Below, in pieces: positions 11,919 to 24,409 of a DNA stretch of 64,000 nucleotides (positions are counted from its first letter, which is position 1; every line of letters begins with the position of its first letter). The notes beneath the pieces are model-generated. The model was not told where the DNA came from, made no database searches, and saw nothing but the letters and a program-made list of their open reading frames with translations. The position numbers were made by a program, and so were the translations under genes. The stretch is from contig NC_053153.1 of NCBI RefSeq assembly GCF_016808335.1, positions 21,649,033 to 21,713,032 of the forward strand, written 5' to 3'. The stretch is from Panicum virgatum (taxonomy: Eukaryota; Streptophyta; Magnoliopsida; Poales; Poaceae).

Positions 11919-13306
11919 TCAGCTTGGTGCTTTTACCTTGTCTAGAGCTGGATCGCATTCTGTGCATTGATCAGCTCTGTGACTAGGCTGACGGCATCTC
12001 TTGCAGCGCTTGGTCCTACTTGCACTCTTGGGACGCTCATATCTTGGACGGTCTCGTGCATTAGATGGCCTACCAAGTCCCTTCATTCTTTCAGGTAGCT
12101 TAACTTGAGCATGTAACTAGCTACTTCCTGTCGCACCACTTGTCTCTAGTGCAAGTGCCTTTTCTACCTGAGCCTCATGTCCGAGTCCATCCGGTTTGGG
12201 TCTCTTACTCTTCACTTCCTCTATTATCTCGCACATTGCTTTATAGCACATGTCATTGCATTCGATGTTCAAGTCACCCAAGTCAACCAACTCTCTTGCT
12301 TTGGCTGTCAGTGAGACATTCCGAAAAGTTCTCGAGATCTGCAACGAACTTGCAGTGGTGGGGCGACTTGGCTTGCCTGAATCAAATCTCCTTCCATTTC
12401 GCGACCACCTCTGCATCAGGTGTGCCTCTGGTATTTTTACGTACCATCAGCTGCATCATCACCTGCAAGGTATAAACCATAAATAATGCTTTATTCGTCA
12501 TCATCTCCTGCCTGGTATTAATGTCAACTAGCACAATATTACCTCAACTTACCCTGATAGAATGGCAGCATAACATGCCCATATGCTCCCACAATCCGCA
12601 CTCACAATGGTAGTACCCTCCATTCTCCCTTATTTCTACTTCATATGTACCACGACACCACTTCTCACGGTTTATACCATCGATATGAACCAACCTGTAT
12701 TTACTCCTTGGCACGATCTCCTCTACAATATAGGATGCAGCCGCTTTAATGTGTTCGACAAACTTTCTGAGCATTGTCTTTGTATAGAATTCTGCTGCAT
12801 GTGCCTCAAATGGCCAACCTGTGCAACTCTCATTCAAAGGCTGAAACAAGAGAAGTGCATTAGAAATGTGCAAAAATGTAGTTACAAAAAGACTGATGCT
12901 TCTATTATCAAACTTGCAGCAGCACTGCAACTTCATTAGTCATATAATATAGTGCAACAATATTTGCATTTCTGACAAAAAGAAATGAGACAGGAACAAT
13001 GATGTTTATCCATACCCACACAGTCATTAAGTTTACAACTAGAGATTGTGTGCTTGGTTTCTAATGCTTATATAGCTTACAAATTAAGACACAAGACAAC
13101 ATGTGCCAAAAAATTGAATATCATACATACAAACTTTTATAGTTTACCAGATTATAAATAACCATCTCTATTCTTCTGAAGGTAACTCATTGGTTTAGAT
13201 AATTGATTTTTTATGCAAACGATATAAACCACATCATCATCATTTCACCAATACAAATAGTGCATTTCACATTACCATTTTGTCCAAGTGAACCATACGG
13301 TCCTCC

Positions 13307-14506
13307 CGTTAGATATCTAGGCAATTTTCGGTATATTTTAATTCCAAATATTAATATCAATTTCATGATATAGATGAGTGATAATGTGTGTACAAGATAT
13401 GTGCATGTGTTCATGTTATTCTCACTAATAAGCATGAACAAAGAATTAAACCAGAGTAGGTTTAGTAAGTACCCCAAGGCGGGACCAGTGCCGGAGACAC
13501 CGGTTGCGCCGTTACCAGCTGGAATAGACATGCTATTCGACTGGTCTTGCTCGAAGTAGCCGAACTATGTCGATGCAGGAAGATGTTCGCAGTGCAGTCC
13601 CACGAACGGTTACGCCGGGAAGTAGACGAAGTAGTCGTTCGCACGAGCGGTTACGCCGGGAAGTAGACGAAGGAGTCGTTCAGGAAGCGAGCAGTCGCAT
13701 CAAGACGCTTCCCAAAAACCTAATTGCCCGCGTCCCGTGCAGGACCTTCAGCGAGCAGAGGTTCCGGAGGCCCTGCTCTCGCTAGACCTGTGCGCGCAGT
13801 GCTAGCGGTGGGGAAGGCAGAAAGCAGCTGAGGGAGAAGGGAGAGGTCTCCTGAAGAGGAGTACCTGGATGAGTGCTTGAGATGAGTGAGGATGAGAGGA
13901 GAGGGTGCTGGTTTATATAGGCACGATATGCCTCAGGTTCAACGAACCTGGACATCATGAATGGCTTTGATGAGCGGCAGTTAATGTGCCTCAGGTTCAA
14001 CGAACCTGGACGTCGTAAAGAGCCTTCAATATCCGGTCATTAGTGACGACATTAACCCTCTGTTTTAATACTCTTTACTGCAAAACATCCTTCTCATCTC
14101 AGCACATCACGTCGCACCGCACCGCACCGCACCGCACCGGCACCTGCACGTCACGTCCGGCCGCGCACGCGCATGCGCACCGCACCGCCCGTCCGGCCGC
14201 ACCTCGCCTCGCCTCGCCTCGTCTCGGCCTCGGCCACGGCCACGGCCACGGCCACGGCCACGGCCCGGCCCGGCCCGGCCCGGCCCGGCCCGGCTCGGCG
14301 AGGCGAGCAAGCGCGCGCGCGTGTGTGGTTCACCGTCCTCCTCTTACCGGCTTCACAAGTGGTGTACACGAAGTCCACCTTTTAAGTCGGTTGAGATCCT
14401 CCTCAATTCCCGGTACGGAATTAAGCATTGATTCCATAGCATTAATAGTGGGCTTTAAATTCTTTTAATGCTTTAGAAGTAAGGGGCCAAGCCCATTACT
14501 CCAACA
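13307..14506 (-). repeat. Copia 3' LTR (left copy)
   Basis: This 1,200-base LTR retains a tandem block of CGCACCG, CACGGC and CGGCC microsatellites (about 14,110-14,300) and a duplicated unit of about 41 bases at 13,599-13,680. About 100 bases around 14,000-14,095 are missing from the right copy. Confidence 0.9.
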
Positions 14507-15071
14507 ATCCCCACCAAGAAATTCAAGCCACACTAGAAATGCCCTCATTCCCTCATTGATATACCAGTATTCGACAGAGACTGTTAAGTTGAACTTCCAT
14601 CTAGGACAAAGGCTACACTTATTTACAACTGTGCAATGGACTATGCCTTGAATTGCCGGTTTTGTGCAAACAAGTTTGACCAGAGCCCTACACCGGTACT
14701 AGGCTGCAAAAGCATCCCCGCGGTTTGGAGCTTATAAGTCATACTCCAGGCCCTTCATGAGTTTCTAGAGAATACCCAATTCTCATAGACCATGACCAGT
14801 GGTCAAACTCATATAGGTGTGTTCCTTTCAGATGTTCTGTAGGACAACATCTTTGTTTCAAGAAAACAACTCATTTGTTTAAAAGAAACCACCTGGCACA
14901 CATTAAGGTATAGACCAACCTGCCATACATATTAGAAGAGAAATGCACCTTATACACGGAATGAGCCCTTTTCACAAAGGTTCTCTTCTCACAGTCAGAC
15001 TTTAGTTTGTTTCACCATCCTAATTCACGGGATCTCCGATCACATAGGACAGGTTTCCACTATAGAATGAC

Positions 15072-18000
15072 TCACGTGGGTCTCAAGCCCAATTCCATAG
15101 ATGCATTGTCTATCACATTTCGTGAAAGACCATTTGTAAACTGATCTGCCAGATTTTTAGCCGTTTGAACATAGTCCAGGGCTATAACTCCGGAGTTTCT
15201 CAATTTTCTGACAGATTTCAACCGCCTTTTCACATGTCTAGATGACTTCATGTTATCCTTTGAACTATTCACCTTGACAATTACCGTTTGATTGTCACAG
15301 TTCATTAGGATTGCCGGTAACGGTTTTTCAACTATCGGCAAGTCCATAAGGAGCTCACGAAGCCACTCAGCCTCAACAGTGGCGGTATCTAATGCTGTGA
15401 GTTCTGCTTCCATAGTTGACCTCGTTAAGATGGTCTGCTTGCAAGACTTCCAAGAAACAGCTCCACCACCAAGTGTAAACACATATCCACTTGTGGCCTT
15501 TATCTCATCAGCATCAGAAATCCAATTTGAATCACTATACCCTTCTAGTACCCTTGGGTACCCGGTGTAGTGAATTCCATAGTTCATTGTCCCCTTCAGA
15601 TAGCGCATTACTCTTTCAAGAGCCTTCCAATGATCATCTCCCGGGTTTGAAACAAACCGGCTCAGTTTGCTTACAGCAAACGAGATGTCAGGTCTTGTAG
15701 CGCTCGCTAAATACATTAATGAACCAATGATCTGAGAATATCTCAGCTGATCTCGCATTATCCTTTTGTTCTTTCTAAGAATTAAACTGGCATCATATGG
15801 TGTTGAGACAGGTTTATAGTCGCTATAACCAAAGCGACTTAACACCTTCTCCATATAGTGAGACTGTGTAAGAATCACCCCACCATTGATCTCTTTTACC
15901 AGTTTTATATTAAGGATAACATCAGCTTCTCCCAGATCCTTCATCTCAAAATTTTGAGATAAAAACTCTTTGACTTCCTTAATCACATTAAGGCTAGTGC
16001 CAAAGATCAGTATGTCATCCACATACAAGCACAAAATCACTCCTACAGCCCCACCATAGCGATAGTACACACATCTGTCAGCTTCGTTCACAACAAAGCC
16101 GACAGAGGTCAAAGTTCTATCAAACTTTTCATGCCACTGCTTAGGCGCTTGCTTGAGACCATATAAAGATTTTAACAACTTACAAACCATTCCTTCTTGA
16201 CCCTTTGATACAAACCCATCCGGCTGATCCATATAGATCTCCTCTTCTAACTCTCCATTGAGGAAAGCCGTCTTAACGTCCATCTGATGAACGAGAAGAC
16301 CATAAGAGGCTGCCAGGGAAAGTAACACTCGAATTGTGGTCAATCGAGCAACTGGTGAATAAGTGTCAAAGAAATCTTCTCCTTCTTTTTGGGTATAACC
16401 CTTGGCCACAAGCCTAGCCTTGTACTTTTCAATAGTACCATCTGGCCTAAGCTTTTTATTGAACACCCACTTGCATCCAACCAGTTTACATCCATAAGGA
16501 CGTTCAACGACCTCCCAGGTTCCATTAGAAATAATAGAATCCATCTCACTCCTTACTGCTTCCTTCCAATAGTCAGCATCAGGAGATGAATATGCCTCTT
16601 CAATGGTTCTGGGTGTATCATCTATGAGGTATACAATGAAATCATCACCAAAAGACTTTACAGTCCTTTGTCTCTTGCTCTTTCTCGGAGCATCATTGTT
16701 ATCCTCCTCAGGATTTTCTACAAGTGTATGTTCATTGTGTTCTATCGGCTCAGCAGAGCCATCATCCTCGATGAACTCTTGCCTAGATGAACTTGTTTCA
16801 TCTCTCATGGGAAAAATGTTTTCAAAAAATGTAGCATCTCTGGACTCTATTATAGTACCAACATGCATGTCAGGTACTCCAGATTTCACTATTAAAAATC
16901 TATATCCAACGCTGTGAATAGCATAACCTAGAAAGATACAATCCACAGTTTTAGGTCCAAGCTTACGTTTCTTGGTTATTGGCACACTCACTTTTGCCAA
17001 ACAACCCCATGTACGTAAGTATGACAGTGTTGGCCTTTTCTTCTCCCATTCCTCGAATGGAATTATCTCTTTATTCTTTGTAGGAACACGGTTTAGGACA
17101 TGACATGCAGTCAATATAGCCTCACCCCACCATTCCTTGGAAAGTCCCACTGTATCTAACATGGCGTTAACGAAATCCGTTAGAGTGCGGTTCTTTCTTT
17201 CGGCAACCCCATTTGACTGAGGTGAATAGGGAGGCGTCCTTTCATGAATAATACCATGTTCCTCGCAGAATAAAGTAAATAAATTTGAGAAATACTCGCC
17301 ACTACGATCTGACCTAACTCTTTTGATCTTTCTCTCAAGTTGGTTTTCTACTTCAGCTTTATAGATTTTAAAGTAGTGTAAAGCTTCATCTTTTGACTTC
17401 AACAAATAGATGTAACAAAATCTAGTACTATCATCAATCAAAGTCATGAAATATTTTTTACCACCTTTTGTCAACACTCCATTCATTTCGCACAAATCGG
17501 AATGAATTAATTCTAAGGGTGCCAAGCTCCTTGCCTCCGCGGTCTTACGAGGCTTACGAGTTTGTTTTGATTCAACACATACATGACACTTAGAATTTTT
17601 GACAAAAGTGAACTTTGGAATTAAGCTCAAATTAGCTAAGCGCATCATACAACCAAAATTAACGTGACAAAGCCTCGAATGCCAAACATTTGTTTCATCA
17701 ATGTTAATAACATTGTATGCAATTTTATTACAAACATCTGACAAAGAAAGACGGAACAAGCCTCCGCTTTCATAACCTTTTCCAACAAAAGTACCAAATT
17801 TAGACAAGATATATTTATTGGACTCAAAGACTAATTTGAAACCATCTCTACACAGTAGAGAGCCGCTGACTAAATTCTTCTTGATGGTGGGGACATGCTG
17901 CACGTTCTTCAGCTGCACGGTCTTCCTCGAAGTAAACTTCAGATTTACCGTACCAACACCAAGAACACGCGTATGTGATCCGTTCCCCATCAGCAAGGAG

Positions 18001-18968
18001 GAAGTCCCGCCGGTTTGGTAAGAAGAGAACAAAGAAGCATCAGCACAAACATGAATATTAGCACCAGTGTCAACCCACCACTCGGGTGAACCAAAGACTG
18101 AAAGAACAGTAGGTAATAAATTACCGTACCCCGAAGTTCCTCCAGGCTCGCTAATAACCATGTTGGCGGAGTCGTTGCCTTTGCGGTTCGGACACTTTGC
18201 AGCAAAGTGATCCGTACTAGCGCACACATAGCAAGCTCCCGTCTTCTTCTTCTTCTTAAAAGTGGTTGTCTTCTTAGTCTTTGGTTGGTTCTGCGGTGGC
18301 TTTTTCTTGTTCTTGTGGGAGTTGTTCTTCTGAACAAGATTGGCACTTGAAGCACCAACAACTCCTTTCCCACGTATGTCCTTTGCTCTCGCCTTCTCCT
18401 CAACATCAAGAGTCCCTATGAGTCCATCTATTGTGAACTCCTGTCTCTTGTGTTTTAGAGAAGTAGCAAAGTCCCTCCAAGAAGGTGGCAGTTTAGAGAT
18501 TATACCTCCGGCCACAAACTTATTGGGTAACACACATAGGGACTCTTTGCTGCAATTTTTGAGATCTTTTGCCAGAGTATGTATTTCATGAGCCTGTTCC
18601 ACTACAGAACGGTCTTCGACCATCCTGTACTCAAGGAACTGCTCCATGATATACAACTCACTCCCGGCGTCAGATACTCCATATTGAGCCTCAAGAGCAT
18701 CCCACAATGCTTTGCCAGTTGGCAGCCGGATATAAGAATCCACCAGGTTATCACCGAGAACACTAATGATCAAGCCTCGAAAGAAAATATCAGCCTCATC
18801 GAACGCACTCCCTTCCTCTGGAGAGAATTGTTCAGGCTTACCCTCTTTCACATGGATCACTCTCGATAGTGTTAACCATAGTATAAGCCGCTCTTGCCAA
18901 CGTTTGTAATTTGAACCATCAAAAGGTGGTGGTTTGATTGATGCAGCAAAGCTAGATACCGAAAGCAT
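15072..18968 (-). CDS. Copia gag-pol polyprotein, uninterrupted
   Basis: One frame encodes all functions needed for copia transposition. The likely start is the ATG at 18,968, just inside the element, giving about 1,298 residues; the same frame is open back to 19,217 within the LTR. In order are a UBN2-type Gag ([13 protein letters not shown] near residue 10), a CCHC knuckle ([14 protein letters not shown], near 246) and an aspartic protease ([12 protein letters not shown], near 298). Then come the GAG pre-integrase zinc motif ([10 protein letters not shown] ... CHVCVESK) and the integrase core ([35 protein letters not shown]). Next are reverse transcriptase ([19 protein letters not shown]; catalytic [10 protein letters not shown]) and RNase H ([20 protein letters not shown]). 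The domain order, with integrase before reverse transcriptase, defines copia. No stop or frameshift is present. Confidence 0.95.
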   Translation of the reverse strand: MLSVSSFAASIKPPPFDGSNYKRWQERLILWLTLSRVIHVKEGKPEQFSPEEGSAFDEADIFFRGLIISVLGDNLVDSYIRLPTGKALWDALEAQYGVSDAGSELYIMEQFLEYRMVEDRSVVEQAHEIHTLAKDLKNCSKESLCVLPNKFVAGGIISKLPPSWRDFATSLKHKRQEFTIDGLIGTLDVEEKARAKDIRGKGVVGASSANLVQKNNSHKNKKKPPQNQPKTKKTTTFKKKKKTGACYVCASTDHFAAKCPNRKGNDSANMVISEPGGTSGYGNLLPTVLSVFGSPEWWVDTGANIHVCADASLFSSYQTGGTSSLLMGNGSHTRVLGVGTVNLKFTSRKTVQLKNVQHVPTIKKNLVSGSLLCRDGFKLVFESNKYILSKFGTFVGKGYESGGLFRLSLSDVCNKIAYNVINIDETNVWHSRLCHVNFGCMMRLANLSLIPKFTFVKNSKCHVCVESKQTRKPRKTAEARSLAPLELIHSDLCEMNGVLTKGGKKYFMTLIDDSTRFCYIYLLKSKDEALHYFKIYKAEVENQLERKIKRVRSDRSGEYFSNLFTLFCEEHGIIHERTPPYSPQSNGVAERKNRTLTDFVNAMLDTVGLSKEWWGEAILTACHVLNRVPTKNKEIIPFEEWEKKRPTLSYLRTWGCLAKVSVPITKKRKLGPKTVDCIFLGYAIHSVGYRFLIVKSGVPDMHVGTIIESRDATFFENIFPMRDETSSSRQEFIEDDGSAEPIEHNEHTLVENPEEDNNDAPRKSKRQRTVKSFGDDFIVYLIDDTPRTIEEAYSSPDADYWKEAVRSEMDSIISNGTWEVVERPYGCKLVGCKWVFNKKLRPDGTIEKYKARLVAKGYTQKEGEDFFDTYSPVARLTTIRVLLSLAASYGLLVHQMDVKTAFLNGELEEEIYMDQPDGFVSKGQEGMVCKLLKSLYGLKQAPKQWHEKFDRTLTSVGFVVNEADRCVYYRYGGAVGVILCLYVDDILIFGTSLNVIKEVKEFLSQNFEMKDLGEADVILNIKLVKEINGGVILTQSHYMEKVLSRFGYSDYKPVSTPYDASLILRKNKRIMRDQLRYSQIIGSLMYLASATRPDISFAVSKLSRFVSNPGDDHWKALERVMRYLKGTMNYGIHYTGYPRVLEGYSDSNWISDADEIKATSGYVFTLGGGAVSWKSCKQTILTRSTMEAELTALDTATVEAEWLRELLMDLPIVEKPLPAILMNCDNQTVIVKVNSSKDNMKSSRHVKRRLKSVRKLRNSGVIALDYVQTAKNLADQFTNGLSRNVIDNASMELGLRPT

Positions 18969-18992
18969 ATTAACACAATTAGGTTTTTGGAT

Positions 18993-19974
18993 TGTTAGAT
19001 ATCTAGGCAATTTTCGGTATATTTTAATTCCAAATATTAATATCAATTTCATGATATAGATGAGTGATAATGTGTGTACAAGATATGTGCATGTGTTCAT
19101 GTTATTCTCACTAATAAGCATGAACAAAGAATTAAACCATAGTAGGTTCAGTAAGTACCCCAAGGCGGGACCAGTGCCGGAGGCACCGGTTGCGCCGTTA
19201 CCAGCTGGAATAGACATGCTATTCGACTGGTCTTGCTCGAAGTAGCCGAACTATGTCGATGCAGGAAGATGTTCGCAGTGCAGTCCCACGAACGGTTACG
19301 CCGGGAAGTAGACGAAGTAGTCGTTCGCACGAGCGGTTACGCCGGGAAGTAGACGAAGGAGTCGTTCAGGGAGCGAGCAGTCGCATCAAGACGCTTCCCA
19401 AAAACCTAATTGCCAGCGTCCCGTGCAGGACCTTCAGCGAGCAGAGGTTCCGGAGGCCCTGCTCTCGCTAGACCTGTGCGCGCAGTGCTAGTGGTGGGGA
19501 AGGCAGAAAGCAGCTGAGGGAGAAGGGAGAGGTCTCCTGAAGAGGAGTACCTGGATGAGTGCTTGAGATGAGTGAGGATGAGAGGAGAGGGTGCTGGTTT
19601 ATATAGGCACGATATGCCTCAGGTTCAACGAACCTGGACATCATGAATGGCTTTAATGAGCGGCAGTTAATGTGCCTCAGGTATCATCTCAGCACATCAC
19701 GTCGCACCGCACCTGCACGGCCGCGCCGCGCCGCGCCTCGCCACGGCCACGGCCACGTTCCGGCCCGGCGAGGCGAGCGAGCGCGCGCGCGTGTGGTTCA
19801 CCGTCCTCCTCTTACCGGCTTCACAAGTGGTGTACACGAAGTCCACCTTTTAAGTCGGTTGAGATCCTCCTCAATTCCCGGTACGGAATTAAGCATTGAT
19901 TCCCTAGCATTAATAGTGGACTTTAAATTCTTTTAATGCTTTAGAAGTAATGGGCCAAGCCCATTACTCCAACA
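18993..19974 (-). repeat. Copia 5' LTR (right copy)
   Basis: This 982-base copy begins TGTTGGAGTAATGGG on the minus strand. It lacks about 100 bases and most of the GC-rich microsatellite present in the left copy, which explains the length difference. TATATAGG on the plus strand is present in both copies, but no promoter can be assigned from it. Confidence 0.9.
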
Positions 19975-21220
19975 CCTCCTTCTCATTCCAGTCACACAAC
20001 AACTTATGATACTGCTCCACAAATACATGCATCGGTGCCGCTGGCGGAACAAAAATTTTAAGCACATGGTTCGCACTTTCACTGCATTGAGTGCTTGTTT
20101 GCTTAGCACAAAACTTTCCTCTGAAGTATGCCTTTGCCCACATATGCCTGTTGTCATATCTATTTGACAAGTACACATTATCCTTAAGTCCATGCTTCTT
20201 GATCAGCTCGGCCCATCCAGCTTCAAACTCTTCATGTGTCAGCATATGATTGCATACCTTGTTCAATTCCTGCTTGAACTCCTTGGTATATGCCGGACCT
20301 AACTCTGACTTGATTGTCTGAAATACATGCCACTTGCACCATCTGTGTGTTACATCTGGAAATTTATTTGCTAGTGCAACTTCCATAGAACGAAAGTGAT
20401 CTGCAAGTAACAGAGTAAAAACTTAATTGTTTTTCTCAATCTAAGTATAACCAGCCACAGTTTCATTAATTCATTTGCAATTTTAGCCCACATACCTGTT
20501 AGGATTGTCTTTGGTGCTTTTCCTCCCATTAGAGCCACGAACTGCGTGAAAACCCACTCAAAACTCTCAATGGTTTCATCCCTCATCAGCACACCAGCAA
20601 ATATTACAGACTGAAAATGGTTGTTTACCCCAACAAATAAACCAAAGGGCATGTTATACTTGTTTGTCTTGTACGTGGTGTCAAAAGTGATCGCATCTCC
20701 AAAGCATAAATAATCGTGCCTGCTTTTACCATTGCTCCACATCATTGTTTTGATCTTTCCATCGTGATCCAAATCAACCACATTGGCAAATCCTGGATCC
20801 TCTTCTTGCAAACGGTTGAAAACAGCCACAGTCTTCTTTACATCTTCTTCTGCATTCTCTTTATTCAGTTGACCACACAGGTTACGTAATGCTCCTTTTG
20901 TCACCGGAGATGCAGAATTGTTGCCAAATGCACTCTTGAGAATGCAATACACCTTCGTCATGCTGACATTGTTTGCTCGTAATATCTTGATGAGTTCTTT
21001 AGTATGCGGATCAATCTGACGGTGTAATTTCCAGCATTTTTTTTCACCGCATGTTTCAGATAACTTATGGTTGTGATCTGCACAAAAATCCTTAATATAC
21101 CAGCCATCATCATAAGTCCGGAGCAGGCGCATGAATGACGGGCACCCCTATTTAATTGAGTTACTAACCCCTGCATCTGGCACGCCCTGCGCATAAAGCA
21201 GCTTTTAGGCTGATTCCTGT

Positions 21221-22290
21221 GGCCCTGTTTGTTTCTCGCTTTTCTGAGAATCAGGATTCTGAGATAAGCTAGGTGCCTGGAGAATCAGCTGTCTGAATAA
21301 GCAGGGTGTTTGGCAATCCTGATTATTTTGACCTGATTATCTGAGTTGAGTGGTAAAATGTCTGAAATGCCCTTGAGCATGATGATATCTCATTTTTTTG
21401 CTGAGTTCGAGCACAATTCAATAATTCTTATATTTTTTAGTATCTTGACTACATAATTATATTACTATTACATCAAATATATTTTAAAGTTAAATACACT
21501 CATCCTATTTTTTTCCTACTAATCTTTGTCGAAACATATTTCTTCTATTCCTCCTTTTTTTCCCTACTCTATCATCCTTATCTCTTCTTCAATCTTCACG
21601 ATCCACCACTCGTAGTGGTTCTGGTGGCTGGCTCACCACCTCCGCTTTTGGAGCTCCGGCGCCGGCCGGCCGCCTTCGGCCCCCCGCCTTGAAGATGAGA
21701 CGAGCCTTGAAGACGAGCGCCCCCCCTGCCTCAAGGTCCCATCGCCCACGGCAGGGGAGGGCAGCGGCACGGCAGCAAGGGCGAGCGGGAGGAGCGGCAG
21801 CAGCAGGGGAAGGCGACGATGGCGTGATTCCGGGCGGCGACGGCGCGGTTCCGGACGGCTGCGGGCCGAGGAGCAGTGCGCGGATCAGGGAGGCGGCGCC
21901 GCGCGGATCCGGGCTCGGGTCCCCATGCGGGAGCCGCACTGTCTCCCCCGACGGCGGCCGGCGGCGTAGTTGGGGGCCTGACGACGGTAGAGTGGGGGCG
22001 TAGGAGGGGGGGCGCCGCAGGTAGTGGGGCGGCGGCGGCGTTAGGGGCGGAGGGGTGGAACGGGGAGAGGAGGGGTATCGGGAGACGGAGCAGGGGCAGT
22101 CAGTGGAAAATCCACTCGCTTCTCCCGTGCGCGAGTTCTGGGCCGTGGTGGGAAAAATCAGGATCCACGTTGTATCGGAGATCACTGGAGAAGCGGCGGC
22201 GGAGAGAAGCAACAAATAATCGATCTGTTTGGGTGGGATTCTCGCTTATTTCCATCCAGAATCCGCTTATAAGCGGAAACAAACACGGCC
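21221..22290. mobile_element. Inverted-repeat DNA element in an FRS intron
   Basis: The segment begins GGCCCTGTTTGTTTCTCGCT; its other end read in reverse begins GGCCGTGTTTGTTTCCGCTT, giving imperfect terminal inverted repeats of roughly 20-30 bases. It lies wholly within the intron between FRS exons 22381-22660 and 20496-21147. The outer parts are AT-rich, while 21,600-22,240 is strongly GC-rich and open in several frames without a recognisable domain; that core may be captured genomic DNA. No convincing target duplication flanks it (CCTGT on one side, TATAT on the other), so the superfamily is undecided; the ends resemble PIF/Harbinger or hAT types. Confidence 0.6.
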
Positions 22291-23505
22291 TATATATAAG
22301 GTACCTACATATAGAGAAGATACAGTAAGTTATATAGATTATCAGTTTAGTAAAATGTAGCCGCTGTTGTATTTACTTACCGCGCATGCGCAAACAAACA
22401 ATTGCATGTTTGTATTGGTCTCTCCATTCTTCTTGTATGTCCGATTTGTTGAATACTGTATGCCAAAACCCATCTCCCATGATAACAGATTATAATACTC
22501 AAATGCCTCCTCACATGAATCAAACTCAAGTCCAACTCGGGGGACGATAATAGCACCAGAACCCCTATTGCTGTAATGTTGAAGAGCTTCCTCCAGAGGG
22601 CTTACACGGCCGGGTGCATATGCTCGTGAATCTGATCCAACTCCAGACTTCCAGCCCCTGCTATACAAAAGGATTCATTGGATCGTAAGAAGAATTATCT
22701 AAGACAACAAAATATGTTGGAAGCATGACAACTTGAAATTTACATGATAACTAAGCATTCCCGATGAAGCTATGGTAATTGCTCTCCATATAAATAGAAC
22801 AACAAACTGGCTACCCTGCTGTCCTAATGCAATAGAAACAAAGCAATATTCACTAAGAAATCTCAATCTCAATTACTCCACAACCCCATTGCCACCTAAC
22901 TAATACAGTTATACTGATTCAACAAATATTGTGTCAGGACTAGAAAATAATCTTTATTGGATTAATGTACCCTCATGAATTTTAAACATGAGCAAAAGCA
23001 GCTCAATTTCTGTTTAGAATAATCACCATGACAAGAAAGATGGCTATTTTGATCTCCGAATGAGCTGCTTCCCTTTTCTAGTTAACTGATTTTTTTTTCT
23101 CGTCATGTATTAACAGCCTACACTTCTAATTTGATTCTTCTCAAGAACTGAACAAAATAGAGTGCAGTAATCCTACCTCTTCACTCCCCATTTCCTTTTC
23201 CCTCCCGAGCTACTAGTTGTGTCCCCTTCCATGGAGGATGCTTCATCAGTACTGCTACCTTGAACTCCTGAAACGGCTGACTGAGATTCGCAGCTTGCCA
23301 TGACGATTGTTGGTGGAGCTGTCGCCGAGGATTTGCTCCACCCATCACTCCAATCACCAGTACCTACGAATTGTGCAGCTCTGCGGTTAGGGATTTCACC
23401 CCTCGATCCCACAGAAAGTTCGTGACCATTGGAACAACAGATGGGTGCTAGCTACACGAGATATGGGTACATACCTTCAGAGAGGCTCCCCTGTAAAGCC
23501 ATCAT

Positions 23506-24171
23506 CGGTGTGGGCAGTGTCAATGGAGCCACCGGCCGGCGGCATATTGCAGCTGAACCGATCGGATCTCCCTGACCCCCCCCCCCCCACCCCCCCCAAG
23601 CATCTGCCGTTGGTAGAGGCTGAATGCGGCGTGCACGCCGTCCATACTGTTCTTTAGCGTGCATTAAAAAAAGAAGCTAATAAGAAGAAACTAGTTGCTA
23701 CCTGACCGGCGTCTGCCCTGCTCTAGATAATTCGCAAGATTCGAACTTTCCATATGCGCAGCACGTTAACCGAAACATGTGATTGCTCCTGGTCTCGGTG
23801 TGAAATTATGCTGTTGTAGGTTGGGTTCCTCCGTTCCTGTAGTCAAGTGTAGTTGGGTTGGGGGCAGAGAGGGTGCCGTCAGGCCACCGTGTGAGGAGCT
23901 TCGATCCTGGCCTTATTTGCAGTACAAAAGCTTTCTTGCGGTAATTATTAGAAGAAAAAAACTTTCTTGAGGTTGACATAGTTGTGAGAAAAGACCGGGC
24001 TAACAAGTCGCACAACTAAATGAGCGTTTTTAGGTTGACATATGTAAATAAAAACAAAGAGAGTAAACAAACATCTTTAGGTGGACGAGCTCCCAGTCGC
24101 ATTAAATAAACATCATAGGGCAAAGACTGTGACGTACAAATGGGCTAAAATCAAAGTTGAGCTCATGTAAT
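23506..24171. other. Upstream flank of the FRS gene
   Basis: No gene is seen. A cytosine tract (C13, A, C8 at about 23,576-23,597) lies just upstream of the FRS first exon and could serve as a polypurine/polypyrimidine promoter feature on the minus strand. The rest is unremarkable. Confidence 0.45.
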
Positions 24172-24361
24172 GGCCTTATTTGATTTTCCAGAATTCTAGA
24201 AATAGTAACACTTTGACCGCTAATTACTGTATTAAATAAAAGTAGTTTATAAAACCAACTCCAGAACTCTGCGCTAGAAACTCTGACGAATCTAATGAGA
24301 CATTTGATCGCGTAACTAGAAGACGTACTGTTTCTAGAATTCTAGGAAACCAAACAAGACC
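24172..24361. mobile_element. MITE with GGCCTTATTTG / GGTCTTGTTTG ends, short form
   Basis: About 190 bases lie between inverted ends that share a TTCTAGAATTCTAG-type core and are flanked by AAT on both sides. The interior (AACACTTTGACC, AATCTAATGAGAC, TTTGACCGC-like) is shared with the neighbouring longer copy, so this one is an internally deleted relative. The superfamily is uncertain (PIF/Harbinger-like or hAT-like). Confidence 0.6.
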
Positions 24362-24409
24362 AATTTCAGAAAGAAATGTAACGAGTACTCCGTGCACTAG
24401 CTTCTCAGT

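Larger units (their letters stand above)
13307..19974 (-). mobile_element. Ty1/copia LTR retrotransposon, full length
   Basis: Two direct LTRs (13307-14506 and 18993-19974) bound a 6,668-base element. It is flanked on both sides by the five-base target duplication CCTCC (13302-13306 and 19975-19979). A purine tract reading TTGGTGGGGAT on the minus strand abuts the left LTR, so transcription runs right to left. The first base pair of the left LTR reads CG where TG is expected. No standard initiator-Met primer-binding site is visible after the right LTR. Apart from indels the LTRs differ by only scattered substitutions, which suggests a fairly recent insertion. Confidence 0.93.
11919..23505 (-). 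pseudogene. FAR1-RELATED SEQUENCE-type gene split by a copia element
   Basis: FRS proteins descend from MULE transposases and act as nuclear DNA-binding regulators. The exons I place are 23475-23505, 23177-23363, 22381-22660, 20496-21147, 19975-20400 continued at 13276-13301, 12553-12840, and 11919-12462. They encode an N-terminal FAR1-type segment (EEAFEYYNLLSWEMGFGIQY), the MULE transposase core with FDTTYKTNKYNMPFGLF, TDHFRSM and THRWCKWHVF, and a SWIM zinc finger (CEC...LCCH). A C-terminal CKRCRQPSHRADQC knuckle follows. Three defects are visible: a 6.67-kb copia insertion inside an exon; a one-base frameshift near 12,440, between the SWIM exon and KIPEAHLMQRWSRN; and an in-frame TAG at 12,117-12,119, after which conserved coding sequence continues to a TGA at 11,919. 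Removing the insertion with one target copy restores phase exactly, so the gene was whole before the insertion. Confidence 0.85.

Noticed and set aside
14104..14310. CGCACCG / CACGGC / CGGCC short tandem repeats as a possible CRISPR-like array
   Set aside because: These are microsatellites with no spacers, inside a plant LTR, and contracted in the partner LTR.
22100..22328. Possible extra FRS exon inside the intronic inverted-repeat element
   Set aside because: The flanking exons join in phase without it, and the sequence belongs to the repeat's end.
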